From NCBI GenBank assembly GCA_964577255.1, contig CAZNYM010000015.1, positions 1 to 38,591 of the forward strand: DNA of 38,591 bases, in the 5' to 3' direction. This DNA comes from Micavibrio_C sp964577255 (lineage in GTDB: Bacteria; Pseudomonadota; Alphaproteobacteria; Micavibrionales; Micavibrionaceae). The notes beneath the pieces are model-generated. The model was not told where the DNA came from and ran no database searches. It worked only from the letters and a program-made list of their open reading frames with translations. Positions 9,897-18,114 of this stretch are shown in pieces (positions within the stretch are counted from its first letter, which is position 1; each line of letters opens with the position of its first letter). The position numbers and the translations under genes are program-made.

Positions 9897-11923
9897 AGAA
9901 CGCTTTTAAGATAGCGGCCGGTACGGGTCTGGCGTTGACGCCCTTCGCGGCCACGGCGGCGCCTTTGAGCATCGGCGCGCTGACATTCCTTTCACCCTGG
10001 TTTCTGGCGGCGCTGCCGGCGGTGCCGGCGCTGTGGTGGCTGATGCGCCGCACGCCGCGCCCGCCCGAGAAGGTCGATTTCCCTGCCGTCAGATTCCTGT
10101 TCAATCTTGAATCAAAGAACCTGCAGCCGATGCGCATGCCGCTGTGGCAGCAGATGCTGCGCTACACCGCTTTTGCCTGCGTCATGATGGGACTGGCGCA
10201 GCCGCGTCACAACCCCGAGCCGCCCCTTGAAGGCAAAGGTCCTCTGAAGATGGTGATCGACAATGGCTGGCCGTCCGCCCGTTTGTGGGAGCAGAGCCGC
10301 CAGAAGCAGGAATCCATTCTGGCGCGCCTGGAGGAAGAGGGGAGGCCGGTGGTTATCATCCCGAGCGCCGCGCCGGGACAGGCATCGAGTACACTGGATG
10401 CCACAGAGGCACGCAAGTTTATAAAAGATCTTACGCCGATGCCCTGGGCCGACGACCACAAAGGCGTTGCGCAGGCGCTGGATAAGGCTGATCCGGGGCC
10501 GGTCGTATGGTTGAGTGACGATATCGAGGGCGCGGATACTGGGGCACTGATGAATAAGCTGGTCGCGCAGGGCCGGGCGCAGATCGTTACCAATGACGGA
10601 GCGCAGGCACAGCATGTCATCTACCCTGTCAAAAGCGACGATAAGGTTTTATCGGTGTCCGTGAAGCGTGGCGTTGCTAAAGCCGAGGAATTTGTGACAC
10701 TGAGCGCCAGCGATGATCAGGCAAAAGTGCTGTGGCAGGATACGCTGCGCTTTGCCGCCGGGGAACTTGAAAAAACGGCGAAGATCGAGGTGCCGCCGCA
10801 CATCCGCGCCCAGCTTTCACGGGTTTTTATCAATGGTGAGAATACGGCAGGCGCTGTCCTGCTGCTGGATGAACAATGGCGCCGGCGCCCAGTCGGGGTT
10901 ATTCGTCAGGGAGGCGAGGGTGATGTGCAGCCTTTGCTCGAGGAAGCCCGCTATATCGAAAAAGCCATCAGCCCTTATGTCGAGCTTCATCAGGGCACGC
11001 TCGACGTGCTGTTGAAGGAAAAACTGGCCGTGCTGATCCAACCGGACTCGGCCGCCGTGGCACGGCCTCTAGTGCCGCAGATCAAAGCCTGGGTGGAGCA
11101 GGGCGGCACACTGTTGCGCTTCGCCGGGCCGCAGCTGGCGCAGACCAGAGCGCAGGACGAGCTTTTGCCCCTGTTGCTGAAGGAAGGGCCGCGCACGTTT
11201 GGGGAATCGCAGTTCCTGGGCAGGGAAAAAAGCAGGATTGCAGCGTTCGGTACGGATTCACCGTTCGGCAAGCTGACGCCCCCGGCAGATATCAGCATCA
11301 ATAAGCAGATGTTGCCGCGCACCGACCTGCAAACGGGCGCCAAGATATGGGCCCGGCTTGAAGACGGAACACCCCTTGTCAGCGCGCGGCAGATGGGCCG
11401 GGGCTGGGTGGTTCTGGTTCACACTGGCATCGATCCTGAATGGTCGGATGTACACCTGTCGGGATTTTTCATCGACATGCTGCGCAGTGTCGTGACGCAC
11501 AGCGCCGGACTTTCCGCCGGATTCGAAGGGACGGCCAAGGCACTTGCGCCCCTGCGTGTCCTTGACGGCCAGGGCAAGGCGGTGGCGCCGGGGCCGAATA
11601 TCAAGCCCCTGACGCGCACCGCGGCGGAAAAAGGCGAAATCAACGCTCAGACACCGCCGGGGCTGTACGGCAACGAAAGTGTCAAGCACGCGCATAACCT
11701 GGCCGCTTCGCAGCCTTCTCTGAAGCCGTTGCCGCCTGTGCCGCAAGGGATAGGGCAGGGGCATTACAATGTTGACCGGCGGGAAAGCGACTGGTCGGGA
11801 TGGCTTCTGACAGGGGCTTTGTTGCTTGCGCTGGCGGACACGATGGTATCGCTGTACCAGCGTGGGCTTTTGCGCGGCGGCCAGCAAAGAGGGCAGGCCC
11901 GGGAAAGGAAGGTTGTGCCATGA
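9893..11923 (+). CDS. BatA-like membrane protein lacking its DUF4159 domain
   Basis: This 676-residue protein starts with the N-terminal double-helix region of BatA-type proteins: LTFLSPWFLAALPAVPALWW (about residues 30-49), then PPEKVDFPAVRFLFNLE, and a second helix near residues 88-105. The periplasmic middle part has a Rossmann/amidotransferase-like region (KAWVEQGGTLLRFAGPQL). The chain ends in a third hydrophobic segment (about 640-660) and an Arg/Gln-rich tail. In most alphaproteobacteria this protein continues into a C-terminal DUF4159 domain; that domain is absent here and exists as its own gene at 6715-7497 on the minus strand. Both ends overlap their neighbours by ATGA, so the gene is coupled to the one before and to DUF58 after. 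Confidence 0.82.
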   Translation: MKNAFKIAAGTGLALTPFAATAAPLSIGALTFLSPWFLAALPAVPALWWLMRRTPRPPEKVDFPAVRFLFNLESKNLQPMRMPLWQQMLRYTAFACVMMGLAQPRHNPEPPLEGKGPLKMVIDNGWPSARLWEQSRQKQESILARLEEEGRPVVIIPSAAPGQASSTLDATEARKFIKDLTPMPWADDHKGVAQALDKADPGPVVWLSDDIEGADTGALMNKLVAQGRAQIVTNDGAQAQHVIYPVKSDDKVLSVSVKRGVAKAEEFVTLSASDDQAKVLWQDTLRFAAGELEKTAKIEVPPHIRAQLSRVFINGENTAGAVLLLDEQWRRRPVGVIRQGGEGDVQPLLEEARYIEKAISPYVELHQGTLDVLLKEKLAVLIQPDSAAVARPLVPQIKAWVEQGGTLLRFAGPQLAQTRAQDELLPLLLKEGPRTFGESQFLGREKSRIAAFGTDSPFGKLTPPADISINKQMLPRTDLQTGAKIWARLEDGTPLVSARQMGRGWVVLVHTGIDPEWSDVHLSGFFIDMLRSVVTHSAGLSAGFEGTAKALAPLRVLDGQGKAVAPGPNIKPLTRTAAEKGEINAQTPPGLYGNESVKHAHNLAASQPSLKPLPPVPQGIGQGHYNVDRRESDWSGWLLTGALLLALADTMVSLYQRGLLRGGQQRGQARERKVVP

Positions 11924-12822
11924 GCAGGATTATAAACCTCCTTGCCGCCGCCGATGAAACCTATGCCCAGTTGCCGCCACGGGTGGAACTGGAAGTGGAG
12001 CGGCTGCGCCACAGCCTCAACGACCACGGCCTGCGCCGCCTGCGCAAGGCAGGCGCGGGCACGGAATTTTTTGAAGTGCGCCCGTTCCGCCCTGAATCCG
12101 ACGAGCGGCGCAAAATTCACGCCCGTAAAAGTGCGCAGGCCGGCAAGCTGATGGTGGTCGACAAGGAAAGCGAGATCCGCCAGCATTTTTACCTCTGGCG
12201 CGACGGCAGCGACTCGATGAACTACAAATCAGCGGAAAATCTGCTGAGCAAGAAGGAGTCCGCGGAAGTGATGATGCTGGCGCTGGCGCGTTACCTGGCC
12301 CGGCATGAAGACGCTATCGGCATGATGGACAGCCGGGGCGCTTATACGGGTTCTTACGTCGCCGAAGCGCTTTCCGGGGCGCTTGAGGATGTAACGATCA
12401 TCGCCGGCAATCTGCCGCAGATGCAGCACCGCTTGCCGCGCCACAGCACGATCGTGCTTTTCAGCGACTTTTTCGCGGATTCGACGAATCTGGAAGAGAG
12501 TCTCGCGAGCCTTTCTGGTCAGACGCACGAGGGCTACGCCGTCATGCTGCTGGATCCGGAGGAGGTGGATTTCACCTTCAAGGGCAATAAGGAATTCCAT
12601 GGCATGGAAGGCGAAGGGTCCATCAACCTGCACGCCGAGTCTGTGCGCGACGATTTCCGCGCCGCCATGCGCCGCTACAGCACCTTGGATCTGCCGGACA
12701 TCTGCGCGCGTTATGGGTTCAGGCTTATTATTCAGCGCACCGACCGACCGCTTTACGAGGGACTGGGCGCGCTTCTTGATACCCAGGACTACAATCAGGC
12801 ATTGGAGGCCCCGAAGCCATGA
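11920..12822 (+). CDS. DUF58 family protein
   Basis: This 300-residue protein is a DUF58 member, a VWA-related protein usually encoded next to MoxR. The family segment FFEVRPFRPESDERRKIHAR (about residues 50-69) corresponds to the DUF58 core normally written as RDYxxGDxxRxIDW. It leads into LMVVDKESE and the MIDAS-like DGSDSM (95-100). The later strand IVLFSDFF and the DPEEVDF segment complete the fold. ATG 11920 overlaps the previous stop (ATGA), and the next gene starts with the same ATGA overlap at 12819. An in-frame extension back to 11800 would run inside the previous gene and is rejected. It is probably cytoplasmic or membrane-associated through its partners, and likely a partner of the MoxR ATPase. 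Confidence 0.9.
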   Translation: MSRIINLLAAADETYAQLPPRVELEVERLRHSLNDHGLRRLRKAGAGTEFFEVRPFRPESDERRKIHARKSAQAGKLMVVDKESEIRQHFYLWRDGSDSMNYKSAENLLSKKESAEVMMLALARYLARHEDAIGMMDSRGAYTGSYVAEALSGALEDVTIIAGNLPQMQHRLPRHSTIVLFSDFFADSTNLEESLASLSGQTHEGYAVMLLDPEEVDFTFKGNKEFHGMEGEGSINLHAESVRDDFRAAMRRYSTLDLPDICARYGFRLIIQRTDRPLYEGLGALLDTQDYNQALEAPKP

Positions 12823-15011
12823 GTAAAAGTCTTCACCGCCTTATCAAAGGATTTGCCGTTGCCACGAGCCTAAGTCTGGCCCTGAGTGCCGGCGCTGCCG
12901 AAGACGCCAAACAGGCCGAAACACAGGCCCATAAGGAATTATGCAAGAAATTTAAGGTGGCCCGCAGCGCCAGCCGCTACAGCCTGCCGGATCTGACATC
13001 GCAGCCGCCCGCCGGGATGAAGATAGAGATCGTGGTGGTAGAGCGCGACGGTTTAAACCAGGAGGGCCGCAGCGAGGCCATTACCTGCCTGCTGCCCCAG
13101 CGTCCGTTCCGCAATCCGGCCGCGGTGACATTAGGCGAACTGCGCCGCAGCCTGGCGCAGGACACAAGGGAAGCGCCGCGTGTTGCGGCGCGGCTTGCTA
13201 AGCTCGCGCAAGGTAGCGATATGCAAGCCACCGACCCGCGCAATCTTGCGTTTCTCAGGGAAATCCAGAAGAACCTGAAAAAACAAAAAGGGGTGAACGA
13301 CCTTGAGGCCGTTGTCAGCGACATGTGGCGGCTGATGCTGGCGCTGGAGGAGGATTACCTGACTCCGGCCGAAAAGGCATTGCGCGCGGCGCAGAAGGCT
13401 CTGGATGACGCGCTGCGCCAGGGAGACGATCGGGCTTTGAAAGAAGCTTTCGACAAGGCCCTCGATGCCCTGAAGGAACAAATCGAACAGGATAAGAAGA
13501 AGGAAAAAGATCCCGAGGAGCAGAAAAAGCTGGATGAATTACGCAAGCTGCTCGAGGAACTGCGCGACATGGCGAAAGATATGCAGAAAATCGATCCGGA
13601 AGCGGCCGAGAAAATGAAAGCGCAGCTGGATAAAGCCCAGAGCAAGAAGGATTCCGCGAGCAAGGACCGCAAGAAGGACGCCCAGCAGCTTAAAAAAGAC
13701 ATCGAGAATATGAAGAAGATGATGGAGGCGCAGAAGATGAAGGATCAGCTTGAGGAGCTGATCCGTGAACAGGAAGAGCTTCTAAAGGACACCGCCGACG
13801 CCAGCGACGCACTAAAGAAGGAGCTTTCCGGACTTAGGAAAGACCTTGAAGAGGCGGCGAAGAAAAACGCCGAAGAATCCCAAAAGCAAGCTGAGGCACA
13901 GAAGCAGAAACAAGAGCAGTTAGAGCAAAAAAAATCTCAGCCGCAGAAGAGTAGCAAGCCGAAGGACGGGGAAGAGAGCGATCAGGAGAATCAGGAAGGA
14001 CAAAAAAGCCTTGATCATGAGCAGGAACGGGAGGAAAGCGACGAAGAACTCGACGAGCAGATAGATAAAAGCAAAAAGAGACAGGAGCAGCTTGAGAAAC
14101 TTAAAGAGGAGGCCGAAAAGCTCGCCGAAGAACTCAAAAAGCAGCGCGAGCAGAACAAGCCCGCAGACAAGAAACAGCTTGAAAAGGCCGTTGATGAACT
14201 CAAGAAGATGAAAAAGGAACTCAAGGAGAAAAAGGACAATCCTGAGGAGGAAGAGGAATCCGAAGGCCAGCCGCAGGACAAAAAGGACGGCAAAGACAAA
14301 AAGAAGAAAGATCAAGGCGGTCAGCAGAAGGACGGCGAGGAGAAAGACCCGTCCGGCCAGAAGAAAGACAAGAAGCAGGGGCAGCAGGGTCAGAAAGAAG
14401 AAGATCAGCAGCAGGAAAACGAGAAGGAACAGGGCCAGCAGGAAGGCCAGAGCGGCAACAAGATGGGCTCAAAACCCGCCAGCCAGCAAGGCAACGGGCA
14501 GGGCGGCGGCGAAGGGCAATCCCAGAAGCTTGGGAAAAAGCAGAAACAGCTGCAGCAGAAAGCTGAAAAGCTGGGCCAGGAGATGAAAAAGAAGGAAATG
14601 CCCTCGGACAGTGTCGAGAAGGGGCAGGAGAAGATGGGCGATGCTGCCAGCAAGCTGGGCGAGGGCGACCCGGGTGAGGCCATGCCTAAGCAAAACGAAG
14701 CCCTGGAAGCCCTGAAGAACGGCCGGCAGGAAATGATGCAGCAGATGATGCCGGGCGACAAGGAAGGCGACGGGCTGCAGGGACAGCAGGGCAAACGCAG
14801 CACGCCGAATAACGAAATATCCGGGCACAATGTGCGCGGCGAGGAGTTGCATGTCGACCCCGCCGATGAGAGCAACAGAACCCGCAATGCGCGGGAGTTG
14901 ATCGAAAGAAGACTGGGCGCGCCGGGCCTGACCCCGCAGAACCGCCTCTATCTTGAAAGATTGCTCGAGAAGGCTCCCCCGGGCACAGCAGCACCGGCAC
15001 CGAAGCCCTGA
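12819..15011 (+). CDS. exported highly charged coiled-coil protein, C-terminal half of the TIGR02302/DUF4175 family
   Basis: This 730-residue protein has a signal peptide (cleavage near GAA, residue 27) and no other membrane segment. Residues 59-130 (DLTSQPPAGMKIEIVVVERD, then GLNQEGRSEAITCLLPQRPF) and the helix with LEEDYLTPAEKALRAAQKAL match the middle and C-terminal part of TIGR02302 proteins. Those proteins normally carry an N-terminal membrane region in the same chain; here that region is the convergent gene 15012-16130. From about residue 210 to 640 the sequence is almost purely Lys, Glu, Gln and Asp, predicting a very long charged coiled coil. A conserved-looking end follows (RNARELIERRLGAPGLTP). 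Two cysteines (42 and 90) could pair. It is translationally coupled to DUF58 by ATGA. Confidence 0.75.
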   Translation: MSKSLHRLIKGFAVATSLSLALSAGAAEDAKQAETQAHKELCKKFKVARSASRYSLPDLTSQPPAGMKIEIVVVERDGLNQEGRSEAITCLLPQRPFRNPAAVTLGELRRSLAQDTREAPRVAARLAKLAQGSDMQATDPRNLAFLREIQKNLKKQKGVNDLEAVVSDMWRLMLALEEDYLTPAEKALRAAQKALDDALRQGDDRALKEAFDKALDALKEQIEQDKKKEKDPEEQKKLDELRKLLEELRDMAKDMQKIDPEAAEKMKAQLDKAQSKKDSASKDRKKDAQQLKKDIENMKKMMEAQKMKDQLEELIREQEELLKDTADASDALKKELSGLRKDLEEAAKKNAEESQKQAEAQKQKQEQLEQKKSQPQKSSKPKDGEESDQENQEGQKSLDHEQEREESDEELDEQIDKSKKRQEQLEKLKEEAEKLAEELKKQREQNKPADKKQLEKAVDELKKMKKELKEKKDNPEEEEESEGQPQDKKDGKDKKKKDQGGQQKDGEEKDPSGQKKDKKQGQQGQKEEDQQQENEKEQGQQEGQSGNKMGSKPASQQGNGQGGGEGQSQKLGKKQKQLQQKAEKLGQEMKKKEMPSDSVEKGQEKMGDAASKLGEGDPGEAMPKQNEALEALKNGRQEMMQQMMPGDKEGDGLQGQQGKRSTPNNEISGHNVRGEELHVDPADESNRTRNARELIERRLGAPGLTPQNRLYLERLLEKAPPGTAAPAPKP

Positions 15012-16130
15012 TTATTCCACCGTGATAGCCGGGATCTGCCACGAGGGCAGCGGGGTGGCGCCCGGCTTTTGCGGCGTCGTGATGATCACTTCCCGCTGCG
15101 TCACGCCGTGATCTTCATCCGAGTTGTAGCGCATCTGCATCGAGCCTGGTTTTTTGGCGTCGGTGGAAAGTCCGTGCAGGACGACTTTGGGCGCCCTGTC
15201 AGGGGTAACGGCAAAGTGCCAGGTGGGCCCACGCTCGATGGCGATGATCGTTTTTTCCTTCAGCAGCGGAAATTCATACTCAAAAGCCGTTGGGTCGGCG
15301 CTGCCGGGGACGGGCACGATGGTTTTCTTGAGCGGAATAATCTCGCCGTTGACGCCGATTTTGGTCTCGCTGCCATAGACCAGGACGGTCATGGTGCTTG
15401 TCTTGTGGGCGACCAGGCCTTTGTCGGGCGTTTTTTCGGTCAGGTCGGGCAGGACGGGTGCCTTGATTCCTTCGGGCGTCTTGACCCAGGCCTTGACGGC
15501 AAGCGGCGGCAGCGGCGCCACAGGCACCGTGAAATTGAAGGTTTCGCGCAGGCGGTCGGGCCCATCCGTTCCGGCGGTGATGCCGGCGAATACAGCGGTA
15601 AGAACCGCGGCGGCATAGAAGCCACGCTTGCGGCCAGGCAGCGACAGATCCGCCTTGCGCGAATTCAGGCGTCCGGACCATTGCGCCCAGGCATCGGCCA
15701 GGCGGTATTCCCACAGGCGCTGCTGCACGCCGTCATGCTTCTCATCGAGCCTGTCGGCCAGCAGGTGGGCGGGATGGGTTTTACCTTCGAAGTTGGAATC
15801 AAGCCGCTCGATGGCGGCCCGGCGGGGAACCAGATATTCACGCGCCCGCATGACAAGCGGCGCTGCCGCTGCGATGCCAAAGGCCGCGAGGCTGGCGATT
15901 TTTCCGGCGGGCGGCAGCATGGGCAGCAGGTTGGACCACACCGCGCCCGCGAACAGCGTGAGAGCACTTGCGGAACCCATCAGCCGGGGCCAGAGCCGTT
16001 CGAGCAGGATGCTGCGGCGGGCCTTGCCGACGCGCGATTCAAATTCCCGTTTGATTTCGGGGATGCTGCTTAAATTTCGACCGGACTCCCCTTCCTGCCG
16101 GGGGAGGTCGAATACGGGGTCCCTGTTCAT
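15012..16130 (-). CDS. membrane protein, N-terminal half of the TIGR02302/DUF4175 family
   Basis: This 372-residue protein has a cytoplasmic N-terminus, a pair of hydrophobic helices (about residues 52-92), a segment AIERLDSNFEGKTHPAHLLA that resembles the conserved TIGR02302 region after the helices, a third helix (about 172-190) and a periplasmic part ending near ITVE. The tail contains an Ig-like stretch (MQMRYNSDEDHGVTQREVII) like the DDYGV repeat of DUF4175. The chain stops where full-length family members would continue into the part carried by the convergent gene 12819-15011; the two stop codons are directly adjacent. ATG 16130 has AAGGA five bases upstream; the longer in-frame start at 16223 would add a Lys/Arg-rich stretch with no support. 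The split is inferred from family architecture. Confidence 0.72.
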   Translation of the reverse strand: MNRDPVFDLPRQEGESGRNLSSIPEIKREFESRVGKARRSILLERLWPRLMGSASALTLFAGAVWSNLLPMLPPAGKIASLAAFGIAAAAPLVMRAREYLVPRRAAIERLDSNFEGKTHPAHLLADRLDEKHDGVQQRLWEYRLADAWAQWSGRLNSRKADLSLPGRKRGFYAAAVLTAVFAGITAGTDGPDRLRETFNFTVPVAPLPPLAVKAWVKTPEGIKAPVLPDLTEKTPDKGLVAHKTSTMTVLVYGSETKIGVNGEIIPLKKTIVPVPGSADPTAFEYEFPLLKEKTIIAIERGPTWHFAVTPDRAPKVVLHGLSTDAKKPGSMQMRYNSDEDHGVTQREVIITTPQKPGATPLPSWQIPAITVE

Positions 16131-16341
16131 TTTTGTCCTTAACGGCTTTTTTTGTTTATACCCCCCTTTATAGCGCCGGGGGCGGGTTCGGGAAAGCACT
16201 TTAGCAGCTTTTGTGCGGTGCATATATACGCTCTGTGTACAACCGCCCCGGATTTGCCCGGAAACTTGACAGGAATTGCGATAAACGGGTAGCTGTAGCC
16301 CTCGAATTGTATAACTTTATTCATAAACAAGGGAGATGCGC

Positions 16342-16704
16342 ATGGATGCCAGCACGACCGCTTGCGTAGGCAGGATGACAGACGAAGGCCTGATGACGTA
16401 CATGAGGGAGATGGCGGAGTCGTGCCTGGACAAATGGCGTTTCGGCGGCGCAGATGAAAAGACCGATCCCGAAACGTCGCGCCTGCTTTTCGCTTTCAAA
16501 TGCGTAGCGTGTGCCCGGGTTGAAGATGGCAAGGCCTCGCCGAGGCTTCGGTCATTCGTTGAGGGGATCAAGATTGGTCTTGAGGAAGATTGCCCCATTT
16601 TCGACGTGGCTGTGGCTGATGCGATTCAGGTTATGGACATGTCACCAGACATTGACGCGATAGCCGCTAACCCGGCCCCCGCAAGAGCGCGTGTGCCTTC
16701 TTAG
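16342..16704 (+). CDS. small hypothetical protein (120 residues)
   Basis: I do not recognise this gene. The predicted protein (MDASTTACVGRMTDEGLMTY...) has no signal peptide or membrane segment. It has helical-looking acidic stretches, four cysteines (including CVACAR) and a Pro/Ala-rich tail. GGGAG ends six bases before ATG 16342; the in-frame ATG at 16336 abuts that site and is less likely. A perfect TTGACA occurs 71-76 bases upstream of the start (16266-16271), but I could not match it with a convincing -10. The gene ends 24 bases before a strong bidirectional terminator. The upstream 211-base region is shared with the divergent TIGR02302 N-half gene. Confidence 0.6.
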   Translation: MDASTTACVGRMTDEGLMTYMREMAESCLDKWRFGGADEKTDPETSRLLFAFKCVACARVEDGKASPRLRSFVEGIKIGLEEDCPIFDVAVADAIQVMDMSPDIDAIAANPAPARARVPS

Positions 16705-16728
16705 GAATCCGCGCTGCATGAATGAAAC

Positions 16729-16755
16729 AAAAACGCCCCGCAAAGGGGCGTTTTT
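16729..16755. terminator. bidirectional rho-independent terminator
   Basis: A perfect 11-base-pair inverted repeat (AAAAACGCCCC at 16729-16739, GGGGCGTTTTT at 16745-16755) encloses a five-base loop. It gives a GC-rich stem with a T-run on either strand. It lies between the ends of the small hypothetical gene (plus strand) and rpmE (minus strand) and can terminate both. Confidence 0.92.
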
Positions 16756-16777
16756 CGTTAGGGCCGTGCAGGCCCGA

Positions 16778-17053
16778 CTATTTCTTGGTGGCGTCGGTGA
16801 CGGTTTCGCCCGAAAGGAACGAGCCGAAGCGGCCTTCGAACTTGCGTAGCTGTTGCTTCTCGACCACCTTCTGGGTGCCACCCTGCCAGGCGGGATGGTT
16901 CTTGGGATCGACGTCCAGGCGCATCACGTCGCCTTCCTTGCCCCAGCAGCTGCGGGTCTCGTACTCGACCCCGTCGGTCATTACCACCTTGATGGTATGG
17001 TAATCGATCTGGAATTCCTTCTTCTTTTTCGCGTTCGCGGCGGCTTCGGCCAT
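16778..17053 (-). CDS. rpmE: 50S ribosomal protein bL31
   Basis: This 91-residue protein contains the bL31 core DYHTIKVVMTDGVEYETRS, WGKEGDVMRLDVDPKNHPAW and a basic region up to FEGRFG. It lacks the paired CxxC zinc ligands (there is one Cys, in SCWG), so it belongs to the zinc-free type. It also has an extra N-terminal stretch of Ala and Lys (AEAAANAKKKKEF) and a short C-terminal extension after the core. bL31 sits at the central protuberance and bridges the subunits. A ribosome-binding site (CAGGAGA) is clear upstream, and a promoter and terminator flank the gene, so it is monocistronic. Confidence 0.96.
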   Translation of the reverse strand: MAEAAANAKKKKEFQIDYHTIKVVMTDGVEYETRSCWGKEGDVMRLDVDPKNHPAWQGGTQKVVEKQQLRKFEGRFGSFLSGETVTDATKK

Positions 17054-17078
17054 GGCAATCTCCTGATATCAGGGGCGT

Positions 17079-17107
17079 TTTCTACCCGGTAATGCCGGGA
17101 AATTCAA
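17079..17107 (-). promoter_or_regulatory. promoter of rpmE
   Basis: Read on the minus strand, TTGAAT (17107-17102) is separated by 17 bases from TAGAAA (17084-17079), placing transcription start about 20 bases before the ATG. The spacer contains a short inverted repeat (CCCGG/CCGGG). Confidence 0.6.
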
Positions 17108-17155
17108 GCTTTTGTTACGTCTTATTTTTACATAATTATTTATGCGGGAGCGGGT

Positions 17156-18091
17156 TCAGATCGTTTCTCCGCGCATAATCCGCATCATATTGCCCAGCAT
17201 TTCCACGGCTTCCGCGCGGGGGCGCTGGAAGCAGTTGCGGCCGATGATCGAACCCTGGCCGCCGCCTTCGTAAATGGCGCGAGTGTCGTCGTAGACGCTG
17301 AATTTATCCTTGGTATTGCCGCCCGAAAAAATCACGATCCGGCGGCCGCTGAAACAGGAGCGCACGACTTCGCGCACGCGGTCAGCCTGGGTTTTGATCG
17401 GGATGTTGTTGGCCTGGAACGCCTTCTTGGCCTCGGCATTTTCAAGATAGTCGGAGGGCAGCTTGACCTTGACGATGTTCGCGCCCAGCAGGCAGGCCAT
17501 GTGCGCGCCATAGGCGATGGTGTCGATGGCAAGTTCGCCCTCTTTAGAGATATTGCCGCCACGCACGTAAGACCACACGATCACGGCTAGACCGACAGCT
17601 TTCGCCTCGCGGGTCAGTTCGCGCAGTTCTTCGTACTGGTCGTACATCGCGCCCGAACCGGGATAGATGGTGAAGCCGATGCCGGCGCAGCCCAGGCGCA
17701 GGGCGTCGTCGATGGTGGCGGTGACGGCCTGGTCGGGGTTGGTTTTTTCAGCCGAGAGGCTGTTGGCGCTGTTCATCTTCAGGATCAGCGGAATCTGCCC
17801 GGCGAACGTGTCACTGCCGGCTTCAAGCGGGCCGAGCGGCGCGGCGTAGGCGTTGCAGCCGGTGTCGATCGCGAGCTGGTAGTGATAGAAGGGGTCGTAG
17901 GCATCGGGATTGACTGCGAAGCTGCGCGCCGGGCCGTGCTCGAAACCCTGATCGACCGGCAGGATAATCATCTTGCCCGTGCCGGCAAGGCCGCCATGCA
18001 TCATCATGCGCACAAGATTGGCCTTGGTGCCGGGGGTTTCGCCCTCATACCAACTGAGGATGTTCTTTACGGCGGGGGTGATGGCGGGCAT
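17156..18091 (-). CDS. fbaB: class I fructose-bisphosphate aldolase (DhnA/FbaB type)
   Basis: This enzyme cleaves fructose 1,6-bisphosphate to dihydroxyacetone phosphate and glyceraldehyde 3-phosphate in glycolysis, and catalyses the reverse in gluconeogenesis. The 311-residue protein shows the archaeal-type class I features: ILPVDQGFEHGP, YPGSGAMYDQ, VIVWSYVRGG, the Schiff-base lysine region GANIVKVKLP (Lys208/Lys210) and the phosphate-binding IFSGGNTKD. It is therefore metal-independent, unlike class II Fba. The ribosome-binding site CAGGAGA precedes the ATG. A perfect inverted repeat overlaps the predicted promoter (18115-18143), suggesting specific control. The rpmE gene downstream has its own promoter. 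Confidence 0.95.
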   Translation of the reverse strand: MPAITPAVKNILSWYEGETPGTKANLVRMMMHGGLAGTGKMIILPVDQGFEHGPARSFAVNPDAYDPFYHYQLAIDTGCNAYAAPLGPLEAGSDTFAGQIPLILKMNSANSLSAEKTNPDQAVTATIDDALRLGCAGIGFTIYPGSGAMYDQYEELRELTREAKAVGLAVIVWSYVRGGNISKEGELAIDTIAYGAHMACLLGANIVKVKLPSDYLENAEAKKAFQANNIPIKTQADRVREVVRSCFSGRRIVIFSGGNTKDKFSVYDDTRAIYEGGGQGSIIGRNCFQRPRAEAVEMLGNMMRIMRGETI

Positions 18092-18114
18092 CTGCGTTCT
18101 CTCCTGAAATGCGA

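Noticed and set aside
11800..11919. Longer N-terminus for the DUF58 gene
   Set aside because: The extension lies in another frame inside the end of the BatA-like gene, while ATG 11920 gives a standard ATGA overlap and a family-like start.
13449..14740. Possible DNA tandem repeat or CRISPR-like array
   Set aside because: The repetition is in amino-acid composition (Lys/Glu/Gln codons), without repeated units of fixed length or spacers.
17085..17101. CCCGG-CCGGG hairpin as terminator of the aldolase gene
   Set aside because: No T-run follows on the minus strand, and it fits within the 17-base spacer of the rpmE promoter.
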